From the NCBI GenBank assembly GCA_001804815.1, contig MHBI01000118.1:51191-115190 (forward strand): a stretch of 64,000 bases of DNA, written 5' to 3'. Shown in pieces: positions 24,683 through 33,945 of the stretch. Each line of letters opens with the position of its first letter. Position 1 is the stretch's first letter. The notes under the pieces were generated by a model. It saw only the letters and a program-made list of their open reading frames with translations. It did not search any database and was not told the origin of the DNA. The DNA is from Lentisphaerae bacterium GWF2_50_93 (GTDB lineage: Bacteria; Verrucomicrobiota; Lentisphaeria; Victivallales; GWF2-50-93). Both the position numbers and the translations under genes were made by a program.

Positions 24683-27499
24683 TTACTTAATCAATTTGAC
24701 CGGACCATGGATTCCGAACGGTTTTACGTTGAAATTCCTGGATTTGCCGTGGGATTCATGCACGATGTGGACTATCGCCGTATCAAGGTTCTCCCATCTG
24801 TGCGGACCGAAGAAATTCTGGGCGGTGTTATAAAGCCTTATTTCCAGATTGGAATTCATCTTGAATTCCAGATTGCCGATATATATCCTGTAAGGCGGAT
24901 GCAATTTCGACGCTATCTTTTTCCTGTCGACGAATACTTCAACGGCTCCATCCACCTTCCCAAGATCAAGCCATGTAAAACCTTTCTTACGGATGTCCTT
25001 CAATTTCATGTCATACTTTACTGATCCCCAGTAGAATGGCAGTCCCTGGGCTGCGAGATTGCCCAGGCTGAATTTTTCTGACGCTGCGAATTTCGCAGTT
25101 GTCCCGATCTTGCCGTTCTTGAAGATATCTACAGTGAAATGGCCTGTGATATAGAAGTTCTCAATTCTTTTTCCAATCTTGCGCGGTTTGATAACTATCT
25201 CATTATCGCCTTTGCAGGTGAAATTCCTTATCCTTGCCGACTGCAGGCATCTTGTTACTGGAAATTCGTAGCTCTGGTCTACCGGGACTTTCTTTCCATT
25301 CACAGTCATACGGCAGTTCTCAAGATTTTCACCAAGCAGGCGACTGACAAACGCCCCTTTCGGGACCTTGAATTTGAACTTGAACTCCCGGGGCAATGGC
25401 TTCATAAGATGTACTTCGCTGAGAGGAACAAGCTTTCCGTCTGCATAGCAGGATTCGACAAGCATGACATTGCCGTCCTCACGGGTCACGGCGAAGTCGT
25501 CCAGTCCGGCAGAATTTCTCCCGCGAATATCATGGAAAATACTTTTCTCAATTTTGATCTTGTCAGCTTTCGAACCACCGGATGGAAGGAGGAAGGCGCA
25601 TCCGAACGGAGGGAGGGATATTTTCCTGTCCCATCCTCTCCCATATGCAATTACACGGCTTGATTCCGGGTCATAAACTTCATATTTGCTGTACGGCTCC
25701 GGTATTTTAAAGCTCCTGTAGTCCGGCGTGAAATTGCTGAAGAAAAACCACTTCTCGCCTTTATATATCCTTGTATGAACCGCAATTTCATCAACGTCAC
25801 CGTTCAAGTCTATATCCTTCTCCATATCAGATTCTACTATGGCATTGGAATAAATGATCTTTCCGCCGGCATCTGCGAATTTCGCAAGGATCTTTTTGAC
25901 TTCCGGAAGAATGAAGGTGTTCTGCGGGACAATGACAGTTCCGTAGGACATTTTACCTACATGCATCCTTCCGGATTTGACATAACCATGTTTTTCCAGG
26001 ATGAGTTCGCTTCCGATATCAAAACCTACGTGGCTTTTCACAAGGCTGAAACAGATCTCGGCGATGCTTCTTTCGATTGCCGCGAGGTTTTTCATTGAAA
26101 CGGATTTCTTGTTCCTGCATTTGAATGACGGATCAATGGATTCACCGTCCATCTGCGACCATGAATGCGATTCAGGATAGAACACCAGCACGTCGGCATG
26201 ATGGACGCCCCTGGACAGAAGCCGTGAGATCCGTGCGAACTTGGCATGCAGTTCCCTCCAGAGCGGCCAGTACGGCTGCTGGAAGAAGAAGCTTGGAGGA
26301 TGATCCCTCTTCGCCACCCCGGCGGTAGCATATGAAAAATCGTGGGGGGTGAAAAGATTTATCCCCATGTTAGCCTCAAAATTGAGCTGGGCGTTCTGTT
26401 CGGCGAGGGAGTATCCCCATCCGCACGATGCCATGACCTCGGCACCGCAGGTTCCGCTTTTCAGCTGGTTCGCCACCGATGAGGCAAACTTGTATGTTGG
26501 AATTGGATAAAGCCCCATGCTGTTCTGCATCTTATCCAGATAGCGGAAGTCATGGAGCCTGAGAAGGAAATCATCGATGCCTGGCACGTCTTCGTATTCG
26601 AAAAACGGCATCGGGGATGAGAATTGAATGATGGATCTTTCAATGGATCCTTCATCGCCTCTCAGATGCCCGGTGAACTTCACGCCGTTCCTGTGGCACC
26701 ACTTGTAGACGGGATCTGCGAAATTCGCAATGAAAAGCTCGAGGAGGGTCCGGTAATAATCCTTCCTGACCTGTTCTGAATCAGGCATCGATTCGACAAG
26801 CGCAGGAAGATTTTCCAGAATACTGTAGCCATGGCTGTAACGAAACTTGAAATCAAGATTCCCTGTCCACGGAAGACCCTTGCAGCCTTCCATGTGGAAA
26901 TTGACGTCGTCAGTGTAGAAATGCGTGATCGTCTTACCGAAATACTTTCCAAGTTTCTTCTTGTACTTTTCATGGGTGAGCCTGATGAAATGGCTGGTGA
27001 CTTCCGGATTCATGGTATCTACATACCATTCGTAGAACTTCCTCTGGAACACCAGGAATTTCCCCTTCGATTTCTTTTTGGAAGAAATGATTTGCCGTTC
27101 ATCAGCACGCGTGTATGTCTCTGAGTCGAATACGGCGACGATATCCCGGAGCCCCTTGATTTGTTCAGAGGAAAAATATCCGAACGAAAGATATTGCTGC
27201 CTGTATTCCGGACTGAGCTTCTGTATCTTGTGCCCCGCAGTACCGCTAGGATAGCCTTCCTCGTCGTAGATCCAGATCTTCAGAAAATGTTTTTTAGCTT
27301 CGTCGCAGGCGGTTTTGACAAGACTGAACCATTTGTCGGAAAGGTATTCAGTCCTGTTTCCTTCGCGTGCATGTATGGCAAGGCCTTTCAAACCGCTTTT
27401 CGCGGCGAGCCTCACCTGCCTTTTGACTTCATCAGCATCCTGATCCCCGTTCCAGAACCAGAAAGGGACGAAGCCATATCTTTTTTCATCGCTTTTCAT
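24683..27499 (-). CDS. Large glycoside hydrolase, GH106-like (alpha-L-rhamnosidase type)
   Basis: 938 residues from the ATG at 27499; a TTG start at 27544 with GGAG upstream is an alternative (953 residues). The N-terminus resembles the GH106 family: YGFVPFWFWNGD, GLKGLAIHAREG, IWIYDEEGYPSGTAG. The middle includes TGHLRGDEGSIERS and a TIM-barrel-like region, and the C-terminal ~200 residues form galactose-binding-like beta sandwiches (KNGKIGTTAKFAAS, LEIRLYNTAQNFFG). No signal peptide, so intracellular action on imported oligosaccharides is likely. Family call is by motif memory; rhamnosidase activity is not proven. Confidence 0.68.
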   Translation of the reverse strand: MKSDEKRYGFVPFWFWNGDQDADEVKRQVRLAAKSGLKGLAIHAREGNRTEYLSDKWFSLVKTACDEAKKHFLKIWIYDEEGYPSGTAGHKIQKLSPEYRQQYLSFGYFSSEQIKGLRDIVAVFDSETYTRADERQIISSKKKSKGKFLVFQRKFYEWYVDTMNPEVTSHFIRLTHEKYKKKLGKYFGKTITHFYTDDVNFHMEGCKGLPWTGNLDFKFRYSHGYSILENLPALVESMPDSEQVRKDYYRTLLELFIANFADPVYKWCHRNGVKFTGHLRGDEGSIERSIIQFSSPMPFFEYEDVPGIDDFLLRLHDFRYLDKMQNSMGLYPIPTYKFASSVANQLKSGTCGAEVMASCGWGYSLAEQNAQLNFEANMGINLFTPHDFSYATAGVAKRDHPPSFFFQQPYWPLWRELHAKFARISRLLSRGVHHADVLVFYPESHSWSQMDGESIDPSFKCRNKKSVSMKNLAAIERSIAEICFSLVKSHVGFDIGSELILEKHGYVKSGRMHVGKMSYGTVIVPQNTFILPEVKKILAKFADAGGKIIYSNAIVESDMEKDIDLNGDVDEIAVHTRIYKGEKWFFFSNFTPDYRSFKIPEPYSKYEVYDPESSRVIAYGRGWDRKISLPPFGCAFLLPSGGSKADKIKIEKSIFHDIRGRNSAGLDDFAVTREDGNVMLVESCYADGKLVPLSEVHLMKPLPREFKFKFKVPKGAFVSRLLGENLENCRMTVNGKKVPVDQSYEFPVTRCLQSARIRNFTCKGDNEIVIKPRKIGKRIENFYITGHFTVDIFKNGKIGTTAKFAASEKFSLGNLAAQGLPFYWGSVKYDMKLKDIRKKGFTWLDLGKVDGAVEVFVDRKKIASKLHPPYRIYIGNLEFKMNSNLEIRLYNTAQNFFGPHRWENLDTAIVHIVHESHGKSRNFNVKPFGIHGPVKLIK

Positions 27500-27641
27500 A
27501 TTTGCCTGAATTTGAAATATACAATTTAATCGTCTTTTATCCAATACACACTCCGTTGAAGAAATTTAAATGTATTAATCCAAATGCTTGCATCCGTATT
27601 AATCATCTCCTATAATATGACTCTTGCTGAAAAGGGAGATT

Positions 27642-29123
27642 ATGTCCAAATTGAAGGCTCAGATCGAAAAAGCTATCCAGGGGCAGAGGGCTCTGATCTA
27701 CGTGCTCTGTTCCGAGGAGACACGGATACTGCCCATACTGGAACAGCTTTCCAGCGGAAGATCATGCAATTTCGAGACCTGGAGCTGTTTTAACGGTCTC
27801 TCAAAGACTGGAAAACCGGATGAAACCAAGGATCCTTCGGCGGCCGTCAAGGCGATAATTGATGGTGGGAAAAAAGGTATTTACGCTTTCCAGGATCTTG
27901 CTGAATACATCGAACAATCCGAGGTTAAAAGAGCCCTGCGCGAATTCAACTACAGCAAGACCGGTGGAATCGACCAGTTCCTTTTCATCATCAGCCCCGA
28001 ACTCATACTTCCCGAAAGCCTGCGCGAGGATGTCCATCTGATAACAGTCCTCCCTCCGGACGATGACGAAATCGCGGCCGAATTCAGCCGCATCAGGGCA
28101 GCCTATCCCAATTCAAAGATACCGGAGGAGTTCAATACAGAAATCATGCTCGCTTTAAAGGGACTTTCCATTTCCGGGATAGACAGTATCCTGCATAGGA
28201 TTTTCAAGAATGACAGGACTGAACGGGAAGTCATCTTCAATGAAATATTCGACGAGAAGGAATCAATTGTCAAGAAGACCGGCTATCTGGAATTCATCCC
28301 CCCTCGCGAACTGCTGGGAAACGTAGGCGGACTCGGGAACCTCAAGGACTGGCTTATCAAGAGGGAAAAGGTTTTCACCAAGGAGGCTGTCGACGCAGGC
28401 ATCTCCCCTCCAAAAGGACTTCTTGTAATGGGCGTGAGCGGATGCGGAAAAAGCCTGGCGGTGAAGACAGTTTCCTCTCTCTGGAAGCTTCCCCTGTTCA
28501 GGCTTGACATGAATCTGATTTTTTCCGGACTCTACGGCAACCCTGAAGCGACCTTCCACAAGGCCCTCCAGACATTGAACGCTGTCGCTCCGGTAATCCT
28601 CTGGATCGATGAGATAGAAAATGCTCTTGGACTGGAAGAGGCCGGCGGACTCAGCATAAGTTCCCACATCTTCTCCTCATTCCTCACCTGGATGCAGGAA
28701 AAGCCTCCATTGATCTTCATTGCCGCAACCGCCAACAAAATCCAGGCGCTGCCGGCTGAAATAATAAGAAAAGGCCGTTTCGACCAGGTATTTTTCGTCG
28801 ATCTGCCAGACGAGCAGGAACGCAGGGAGATATTCACGATCTACCTTAAGAAATACTCGGACAACATTGCACAGTTCGATCTCAAAATGCTTTCAATCAT
28901 GACCAACGGCTGGAACGGCGCCGAAATCGCCCAGATCGTCGCTGCGGCCCGTACCGACGCCCACTACGAAAAACGCCTCTTCACCCAGGGGGATATCACC
29001 GCAAACATCAATATCACAGTCCCCCTGTCCACGACGATGGAGCAGCAGATCAAGGCAATCCGCAACTGGGCCTTGTCGCGCGCCACTCCAGCATCCAGCA
29101 ATGCACGCATACTGCGATTCTAA
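27642..29123 (+). CDS. ycf46: Ycf46-like AAA+ ATPase
   Basis: 493 residues from the ATG at 27642 (AAAGGGAG just upstream). N-terminal ~220 residues form the Ycf46 alpha/beta domain (VLCSEETRILPIL ... FIISPELILPESLREDV ... LPPDDDEI). The AAA+ domain follows, with Walker A GVSGCGKS, Walker B ILWIDEIE and the RKGRFDQVFFVDLPD sensor/arginine-finger segment, and a C-terminal lid. In cyanobacteria Ycf46 proteins have been linked to photosynthesis regulation; in heterotrophs the role is unknown. Divergent from the GH106-like gene and ~216 nt before a lipoprotein gene; no clear functional link. Confidence 0.85.
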   Translation: MSKLKAQIEKAIQGQRALIYVLCSEETRILPILEQLSSGRSCNFETWSCFNGLSKTGKPDETKDPSAAVKAIIDGGKKGIYAFQDLAEYIEQSEVKRALREFNYSKTGGIDQFLFIISPELILPESLREDVHLITVLPPDDDEIAAEFSRIRAAYPNSKIPEEFNTEIMLALKGLSISGIDSILHRIFKNDRTEREVIFNEIFDEKESIVKKTGYLEFIPPRELLGNVGGLGNLKDWLIKREKVFTKEAVDAGISPPKGLLVMGVSGCGKSLAVKTVSSLWKLPLFRLDMNLIFSGLYGNPEATFHKALQTLNAVAPVILWIDEIENALGLEEAGGLSISSHIFSSFLTWMQEKPPLIFIAATANKIQALPAEIIRKGRFDQVFFVDLPDEQERREIFTIYLKKYSDNIAQFDLKMLSIMTNGWNGAEIAQIVAAARTDAHYEKRLFTQGDITANINITVPLSTTMEQQIKAIRNWALSRATPASSNARILRF

Positions 29124-29193
29124 GGCGGGCTTGCCCACAAATGTCATTTTCCAAAATCCAAACTCCAAACAAATAAGACAAATAAAGCAAAAG

Positions 29194-29264
29194 AACAGCC
29201 CTCACGGGCTTAACTACAAACAAATGCTTTAATTCGTTGGTAGTCAATTCCGTAAGGCATGTCA
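29194..29264. repeat. GTTTGTAGTTAA-family inverted repeat
   Basis: ACAGCCCTCACGGGCTTAAC followed by TACAAAC faces GTTGGTAGTCAATTCCGTAA followed by GGCATGTCA. Related to 10723-10866 and 33843-33919. It is preceded by a CCAAAATCCAAACTCCAAAC low-complexity stretch of the kind often repeated in PVC genomes. Confidence 0.65.
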
Positions 29265-29339
29265 TTGGATTGTTTTATTCGTTTGAAAATTGGAATTTAA
29301 ACTGAATAAAAACGCTAAATATTAAGGTATGGGGGAGCT

Positions 29340-30071
29340 ATGAAGAACTTTTGTCTTGCATTCATTTTTTCTGTCGGGATGCTTTTCCTGTCCGGATGCT
29401 TTTCCTTCGACGAATCCATCTATGAATACCATCCTCAGGTATCGGCCGTTGACAAGCCTCTTGCCGACAACTGCTATGTCATGCCGATCCTCGACATAAG
29501 ACCGGCCGCGCAAAGGGATCTTTCATATAATATCAGCGACGATCCCTATGTCAGCTACATACCTCTCTGGCCATATTCGAAATCCGAGATCAATCCACTG
29601 ATGAAGTACGATTATTTCCGTCCCGATCTGCAGGACATGCTCCAGATCCTGATAGCCCGGGATCTGAGGTTCTCGGGAATATTCCAGAATGTGAAACCTG
29701 TGAGGTTCGATGAAAGCTCCGAAAAACCTGTCTTCGGATATGTGGTGAAGATCTGGATCAATGAAGCCGTCTGGAACAGATATCTGACCACCTACGGACT
29801 CGCCTTCCCCGGAACAATGCTCTGGAGCCTCGGGCTTCCGATGTCCTATGGCAGCGTCTCAATGGAAATAGAAGCTGATCTGATTGACGCCCAGACAAAG
29901 AACTCAATTGCAAAGGGCAAGTTCAGGGCAGAGACTTCATGCACGGAATTCTTGTTCGACCAGATGGACTACACCCCTTCAGTAGCCGAAGCCAAGCTCT
30001 GCGAAATCTTCCCAAAGATAGCATCCCAGCTCAGGGCATTCGTGCTGAAGAATATAACTGAAAAGAAATGA
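29340..30071 (+). CDS. Predicted outer-membrane or periplasmic lipoprotein, unknown function
   Basis: 243 residues; GGGGGAG lies 2 nt before the ATG. The signal peptide ends in LFLSGC, a lipobox with Cys20. The mature part has YVMPILDIRPAAQRDLSYNI and VKPVRFDESSEKPVFGYVVK segments and a beta-rich C-terminal half. It resembles small envelope lipoproteins of unknown function with an N-terminal DUF-like fold; I do not recognise the family. No operon partner downstream. Confidence 0.7.
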   Translation: MKNFCLAFIFSVGMLFLSGCFSFDESIYEYHPQVSAVDKPLADNCYVMPILDIRPAAQRDLSYNISDDPYVSYIPLWPYSKSEINPLMKYDYFRPDLQDMLQILIARDLRFSGIFQNVKPVRFDESSEKPVFGYVVKIWINEAVWNRYLTTYGLAFPGTMLWSLGLPMSYGSVSMEIEADLIDAQTKNSIAKGKFRAETSCTEFLFDQMDYTPSVAEAKLCEIFPKIASQLRAFVLKNITEKK

Positions 30072-30284
30072 TGCAATCCTGCGCATGATGCATATTCCTG
30101 CTTGATATAACTCATAAACACGAAATTTCTGAGTTATAAACGTTTCCGACGGGCTCAGCGCGGAAAAAATACATCAGCATTACAAAAACATCGCACGCAA
30201 CTGCAACTTGACAATGACTATGATTCGGTCTTAATTATGGTCATATACAGAAGAAGCACCAAATAAATTACTTAAAGGGCATCC

Positions 30285-30566
30285 ATGAAACTTCATAATA
30301 CCGTCAAATCAATCAGTTACGTCAAATCCCATGCCTCTGAAATTCTAAACAAGATATCTGATTCGCATGCAACGTATGTGATTACTCAAAATGGAGAGGC
30401 TAAAGCAGTAATCCAGGATATCGAGGAATATGACAAGCTGCAGGAATCCCTCGCCATGCTTAAATTGATTGCCCAGGGGAGAAAAGACATTGATGCTAAA
30501 CGAACAAGGCCTCTCAAGGAATCTTTTAAGCTTATCCGCGCAAAAATCGCTGGAAGATTCAATTAA
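30285..30566 (+). CDS. Phd/YefM-type antitoxin
   Basis: 93 residues; AAAGGG upstream of the ATG. VKSISYVKSHASEILNKISD and VITQNGEAKAVIQDIEEYDK are the Phd/YefM DNA-binding fold; the C-terminal helix (SLAMLKLIAQGRKDIDAKRT) is the usual toxin-binding region. Its last ~8 residues appear to be read from toxin-gene DNA in another frame, so the C-terminus may be a deletion-junction product. The toxin partner that follows is truncated. Confidence 0.82.
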   Translation: MKLHNTVKSISYVKSHASEILNKISDSHATYVITQNGEAKAVIQDIEEYDKLQESLAMLKLIAQGRKDIDAKRTRPLKESFKLIRAKIAGRFN

Positions 30567-30765
30567 ATCCCTCGAAAGTTTCCCTCACAAGGGGCATATC
30601 CCTTCAGAACTGGAAAGAATCTCTGTCTTAAACTATCTTGAAGTCCATTTCAAGCCATATCGGATTATATACTCGGTTGAAGGAACGTTTGTACATGTCT
30701 TCTTTGTGATCGATGGCAGGAGAAATGTCCAATCCATTATGAACAGAAGATTCTTGCGGGTATAA
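30493..30765 (+). pseudogene. N-terminally truncated RelE/ParE-type toxin
   Basis: The frame contains only the second half of a RelE/ParE toxin: SLEDSIKSLESFPHKGHIPS, VHFKPYRIIYSVEG, VFFVIDGRRNVQSIMNRRF. The expected first ~40 residues are absent; the frame instead runs back into the antitoxin gene in another reading frame. An internal deletion joining the antitoxin 3' end to the middle of the toxin near 30535 explains both genes. Probably an inactive toxin; an independent short protein cannot be excluded. Confidence 0.65.
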
Positions 30766-30819
30766 GCAAAATGACAGCATAGTGCCGTTTTTACTGGAAA
30801 AAGTCGTTACAGTCTTTAT

Positions 30820-30970
30820 AAGTAGGGCGGTTTTCAAACCGCCAACTTGTCGGATTAAAATCCGACATACTTTTAATTTCAAACTTCCGGAACGCCGACC
30901 CTGGTCGCCTATGGTGCCGCCAAAGGCGGGTAAACCTCCAAGTCGGCAAAAGCCGGTCTAGAGACCGGCT
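30820..30970. repeat. Two-hairpin repeat plus further palindromes
   Basis: AAGTAGGGCGGTTTTCAAAC... (30820) repeats the 17554 unit: GGCGGTTT/AAACCGCC then TGTCGGATT/AATCCGACA (30848-30867). Compared with the 17.5-kb copy, both sides of one base pair changed together (G to A and C to T). Further on are GGAACGCCGACC (related to 45137) and the palindrome AGCCGGTCT/AGACCGGCT (30951-30970). The rest of the gap to 31018 holds no gene. Confidence 0.75.
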
Positions 30971-31018
30971 CCATCAAAACAAGAGTTTTGAAATTGTCTC
31001 ATGGTAAGATTCATTCAA

Positions 31019-31783
31019 TCAAACGATGATGAGTTCAATTTCATCTTTGCCGATACTTTCCAGATATTTCCTGGACTCTTTGCTGGAATCGGTTATAAGG
31101 GCGCCAATTTTTTCCAGGCCGCAGACCTTCACGAGGCCATGCTTGCCGATCTTGCTGTGGTCGGCCATGATGATTGTCCTGTCGGAATTGTTTATCATGA
31201 CTCTTTCCATGTCTACAACCAGCTCGCTGTTGTTGTAGATGCCGTTCCCGTCAATCCCGCTTACAGAGAGGAATGCCAGGTTTGCATGGTACTGCGCAAG
31301 ACTGCTCTGCGCGTTGGGTCCGAGCAGGATTCCGGATTTAGTGTAGAGGAAGCCGCCGGTAAGATAGATCTCCCAACCGGCATCTGATTTCTTCTCTTCA
31401 AGCACCGACGCAAGCCTGAGGGAGTTCGTTATTATCCTTATGTTGATATCGGGAAGATATGAAGCCATGTGGAAAGTCGTGGTTCCGCCATCAATAAAGA
31501 CAACGTCCCCCGTCCTGATCATGGAAACTGCGGATTTCGCAATCGCCTCCTTCTCGGCATAATATTCCGATGCCCTGTCTGAGAACGGAAGCACGGCAGC
31601 GGCCTTCCTGGATCTTACACCTCCCCTCACCTTCAGCACCTGGTCTGATTCGGCAAGCTCCATGAAATCCCTCCGGATGGTCGCCGGACTGGACTTGAAC
31701 AGCTTGACAGCCTCCTCGACGGAGAGATAGTCCCCGCCTGCAAGGCACTCCATTATCTTTTCCTGTCTCTGTTTCTGAAGCAT
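31019..31783 (-). CDS. DeoR-family transcriptional repressor
   Basis: 254 residues. N-terminal DeoR HTH (QRQEKIMECLAGGDYLSVEE ... SSPATIRRDFMELAE) and a DeoR sensor domain (FIDGGTTTFHMASYL, IYLTGGFLYTKSG, IIMADHSKIGKHGLVKV). DeoR members usually sense phosphorylated sugars. Divergent from the etfBA-dehydrogenase-aldolase genes, with direct repeats and palindromes between, so it is their likely repressor. Confidence 0.9.
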   Translation of the reverse strand: MLQKQRQEKIMECLAGGDYLSVEEAVKLFKSSPATIRRDFMELAESDQVLKVRGGVRSRKAAAVLPFSDRASEYYAEKEAIAKSAVSMIRTGDVVFIDGGTTTFHMASYLPDINIRIITNSLRLASVLEEKKSDAGWEIYLTGGFLYTKSGILLGPNAQSSLAQYHANLAFLSVSGIDGNGIYNNSELVVDMERVMINNSDRTIIMADHSKIGKHGLVKVCGLEKIGALITDSSKESRKYLESIGKDEIELIIV

Positions 31784-31809
31784 TATAAATTTTCCTAAAA
31801 ATTTATATT

Positions 31810-31828
31810 AATCATTTCCAATCATTTC
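31810..31828. promoter_or_regulatory. Candidate DeoR operator: AATCATTTC direct repeat
   Basis: AATCATTTC at 31810-31818 and again at 31820-31828, period 10 bp (one helical turn), followed by further ATTGATTA/AATGATTA motifs. DeoR-family regulators commonly bind short direct repeats in the divergent promoter region. Assignment is by location only. Confidence 0.35.
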
Positions 31829-31855
31829 GTTAATTGATTATTTTCTATCATAATT

Positions 31856-31885
31856 ATAAATTTTCAAGTATGCTTGAAAATTTAT
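31856..31885. repeat. ATAAATTTTCAAG palindrome
   Basis: ATAAATTTTCAAG (31856-31868) and CTTGAAAATTTAT (31873-31885) form a perfect 13-bp stem with a 4-nt loop in the DeoR-etfB intergenic region. A weaker related palindrome lies at ~31786-31807 before the DeoR start. Confidence 0.75.
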
Positions 31886-32028
31886 TAATGATTATATTTG
31901 ATTACTATTGACTGTTTATGATTTAATGATAGATTCGTCCCGAAAACAAATATATGGATTGCAGAATATTTTATGTCGATGTTCATTATGCGGTGTTTGT
32001 TCAATCAATAACATAAGCAGGTTTTCAA

Positions 32029-32826
32029 ATGCGAATAGTAGTTCCAATAAAGCAGGTGCCGGAGACCAAGTCCGTCAAGATGGACGAGAAGACCGGCACG
32101 GTGATAAGGGAAGGTGTCGAGTCGATCATAAACCCCCTAGATCTCTACGCGATTGAAATAGCGGTGCAGCTGAAGGAGAGCAATGGAGGCGAAGTCATCG
32201 CCGTTTCCATGGGTCCTCCAAAGGCGATCGACGCACTCAAGGAGGCAATAGCAATGGGTGTTGACTCGGCGGTGCTTGTCAGCGACAGGGCCTTTGCGGG
32301 CTCCGACACCTGGGCGACTAGCTACGTTCTCGCCGAGGCAATAAGGAAGATAGGTGAATACGATCTCATCATCTGCGGCGAGCGCGCTACAGACGGCGAT
32401 ACCGGACAGGTCGGACCCGAAATTGCCGCTTATCTGCAACTGCCTGTCCTTTCATACGTGAACAAAGTGTGTGGAACTAAGGACGGCGACATTTCAGTAC
32501 ATAGGCTCGTTGAGGAAGGATCTGAAATACTCGAATCTGAAATGCCGTGCCTCCTGACGGTCGTCAAGGAGGTCAGCGACCCGCGTCTTCCAACCCTCCG
32601 TGGAAAGCAGAAGGCCAGGAAGGCCGTCATCCCGGTGTTTGGAATAAAGGAACTGGATCTTGATCCCAGGAAGGTAGGACTTGCCGGATCTCCGACAAAG
32701 GTCGTCAAGATCTTCAGGCCCAAGGTTGCAAGGGAATGCGAGAAGATCATCGCCCGCGACGAGGAGAAGATCAAGGAGGCGGCAGGCAAGCTTGAAGCAT
32801 TCCTGAAAAAGAAGGAGATCCTATGA
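32029..32826 (+). CDS. etfB: Electron transfer flavoprotein, beta subunit
   Basis: 265 residues. MRIVVPIKQVPETKSVKMD, INPLDLYAIEIAVQLKE, CGERATDGDTGQVGPEIAAY and PRLPTLRGKQKARK are EtfB hallmarks, including the nucleotide-binding DGDTGQVGP loop. Together with EtfA it carries electrons from a flavin dehydrogenase. Stop codon overlaps the EtfA start (ATGA). With the FAD dehydrogenase at 33946 the gene order matches the lactate dehydrogenase/Etf (lctBCD) arrangement. Bifurcating versus non-bifurcating type cannot be decided by eye. Confidence 0.95.
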   Translation: MRIVVPIKQVPETKSVKMDEKTGTVIREGVESIINPLDLYAIEIAVQLKESNGGEVIAVSMGPPKAIDALKEAIAMGVDSAVLVSDRAFAGSDTWATSYVLAEAIRKIGEYDLIICGERATDGDTGQVGPEIAAYLQLPVLSYVNKVCGTKDGDISVHRLVEEGSEILESEMPCLLTVVKEVSDPRLPTLRGKQKARKAVIPVFGIKELDLDPRKVGLAGSPTKVVKIFRPKVARECEKIIARDEEKIKEAAGKLEAFLKKKEIL

Positions 32827-33833
32827 ACTGTTCAGATGTATGGATATTGGCGGAGCAGGAGGATGGAAAAATCCTGCGGATCTCGCACGAATTGATAACC
32901 CGCGGCATAGCCTTGTCCCAGAAACGCGGATGCAAGCTATGTGCGATGGTCTTTGGCAACAATATAGATGAGGCGGATCTGCAGGATCTCGTCGACAGGG
33001 GAGTTGACAAGGTTGTCTCGGTAGAAGCTCCGGAACTGCAGCATTTCCTAATTGAGCCCTACTCCGCCTGCATGCACGACATACTTTCAAAATACAAGCC
33101 TGAGATCATCCTCGGCGGAGCTACTTCCACGGGAAGGACACTCCTTCCCTATGTCGCGATGACCGCATATACCGGACTCACTGCCGACTGTACCGGCCTT
33201 GATATCGAGGAAGGCACCAACAACCTCCTGCAGACCCGCCCGGCCATAGGTGGAAACATCATGGCAACGATCAAGACCCCGGATTTCCGTCCGCAGATGT
33301 CGACTGTCCGCCCGCGTTCGACCAAGCCGGCGCCAATCCTGCAGAAAGGACGTAAAGGGGAAATCATCCGCCTGAAACACAATCAAAAGCTCCTGAACAG
33401 CAGGATCCTGAAAACCGGTTTCATTCCAAACGAGGAGGAACAGTCCCTGCATGACGCAGAAATCGTCGTGGTCGCCGGACGTGGCATCAAGAAGGCGGAG
33501 AATGTCCAGCTCATCAGGGATCTCGCAAACGCGCTCGGTGGAACTCTTGCCGCGACAAGGGATGTCGTTGACAGGGGATGGCTCAGCTATTCGCACCAGG
33601 TAGGCCTGAGCGGCAAGACAATCAGCCCTAAACTCTATGTCGGTGTTGGCGTGTCAGGCGCAATACAGCACCTTGCCGGCATGCAGACTTCGGAAACCAT
33701 AGTCGCCATAAACAACGATCCCGAGGCGCAGATCTTCAAAGTGGCCGACTTTGGAATCGTAGGGGATCTATTTGAAATAGTTCCGGCCCTGACAAAAATG
33801 ATTAAAGAGGGGAAATTGAGTTTTGTAAAATAA
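32823..33833 (+). CDS. etfA: Electron transfer flavoprotein, alpha subunit
   Basis: 336 residues. N-terminal Etf fold (DVWILAEQEDGKILRISHEL), LGGATSTGRTLLPYVAMTAY, and the C-terminal FAD domain (VVVAGRGIKKAENVQLIRDL, VGVSGAIQHLAGMQTSETIV, INNDPEAQIFKVADFGIVGD). No N-terminal ferredoxin domain is present. It partners with EtfB by a 4-nt overlap and probably accepts electrons from the dehydrogenase encoded 112 nt downstream. Confidence 0.95.
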   Translation: MNCSDVWILAEQEDGKILRISHELITRGIALSQKRGCKLCAMVFGNNIDEADLQDLVDRGVDKVVSVEAPELQHFLIEPYSACMHDILSKYKPEIILGGATSTGRTLLPYVAMTAYTGLTADCTGLDIEEGTNNLLQTRPAIGGNIMATIKTPDFRPQMSTVRPRSTKPAPILQKGRKGEIIRLKHNQKLLNSRILKTGFIPNEEEQSLHDAEIVVVAGRGIKKAENVQLIRDLANALGGTLAATRDVVDRGWLSYSHQVGLSGKTISPKLYVGVGVSGAIQHLAGMQTSETIVAINNDPEAQIFKVADFGIVGDLFEIVPALTKMIKEGKLSFVK

Positions 33834-33842
33834 TGAACACAG

Positions 33843-33919
33843 GAACATGCCTTACGGCATTAACTACGAACAAATTCAATTCTTATTCGTTTGTAGTTAA
33901 GCTCGTAAGAGCTGTTCTT
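33843..33919. repeat. GTTTGTAGTTAA-family inverted repeat between etfA and the dehydrogenase
   Basis: GAACATGCCTTACGGCATTA then ACTACGAAC faces GTTTGTAGTTAAGCTCGTAA then GAGCTGTTCTT. Related to the elements at 10723 and 29194. It could form a strong hairpin in the operon transcript and affect expression of the downstream genes. Confidence 0.7.
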
Positions 33920-33945
33920 CATTCTAACAATCCAGGAGCTGATCG

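Noticed and set aside
27499..27544. TTG start for the GH106-like enzyme
   Set aside because: A GGAG lies upstream, but the family homology begins at the ATG at 27499; kept as an alternative only.
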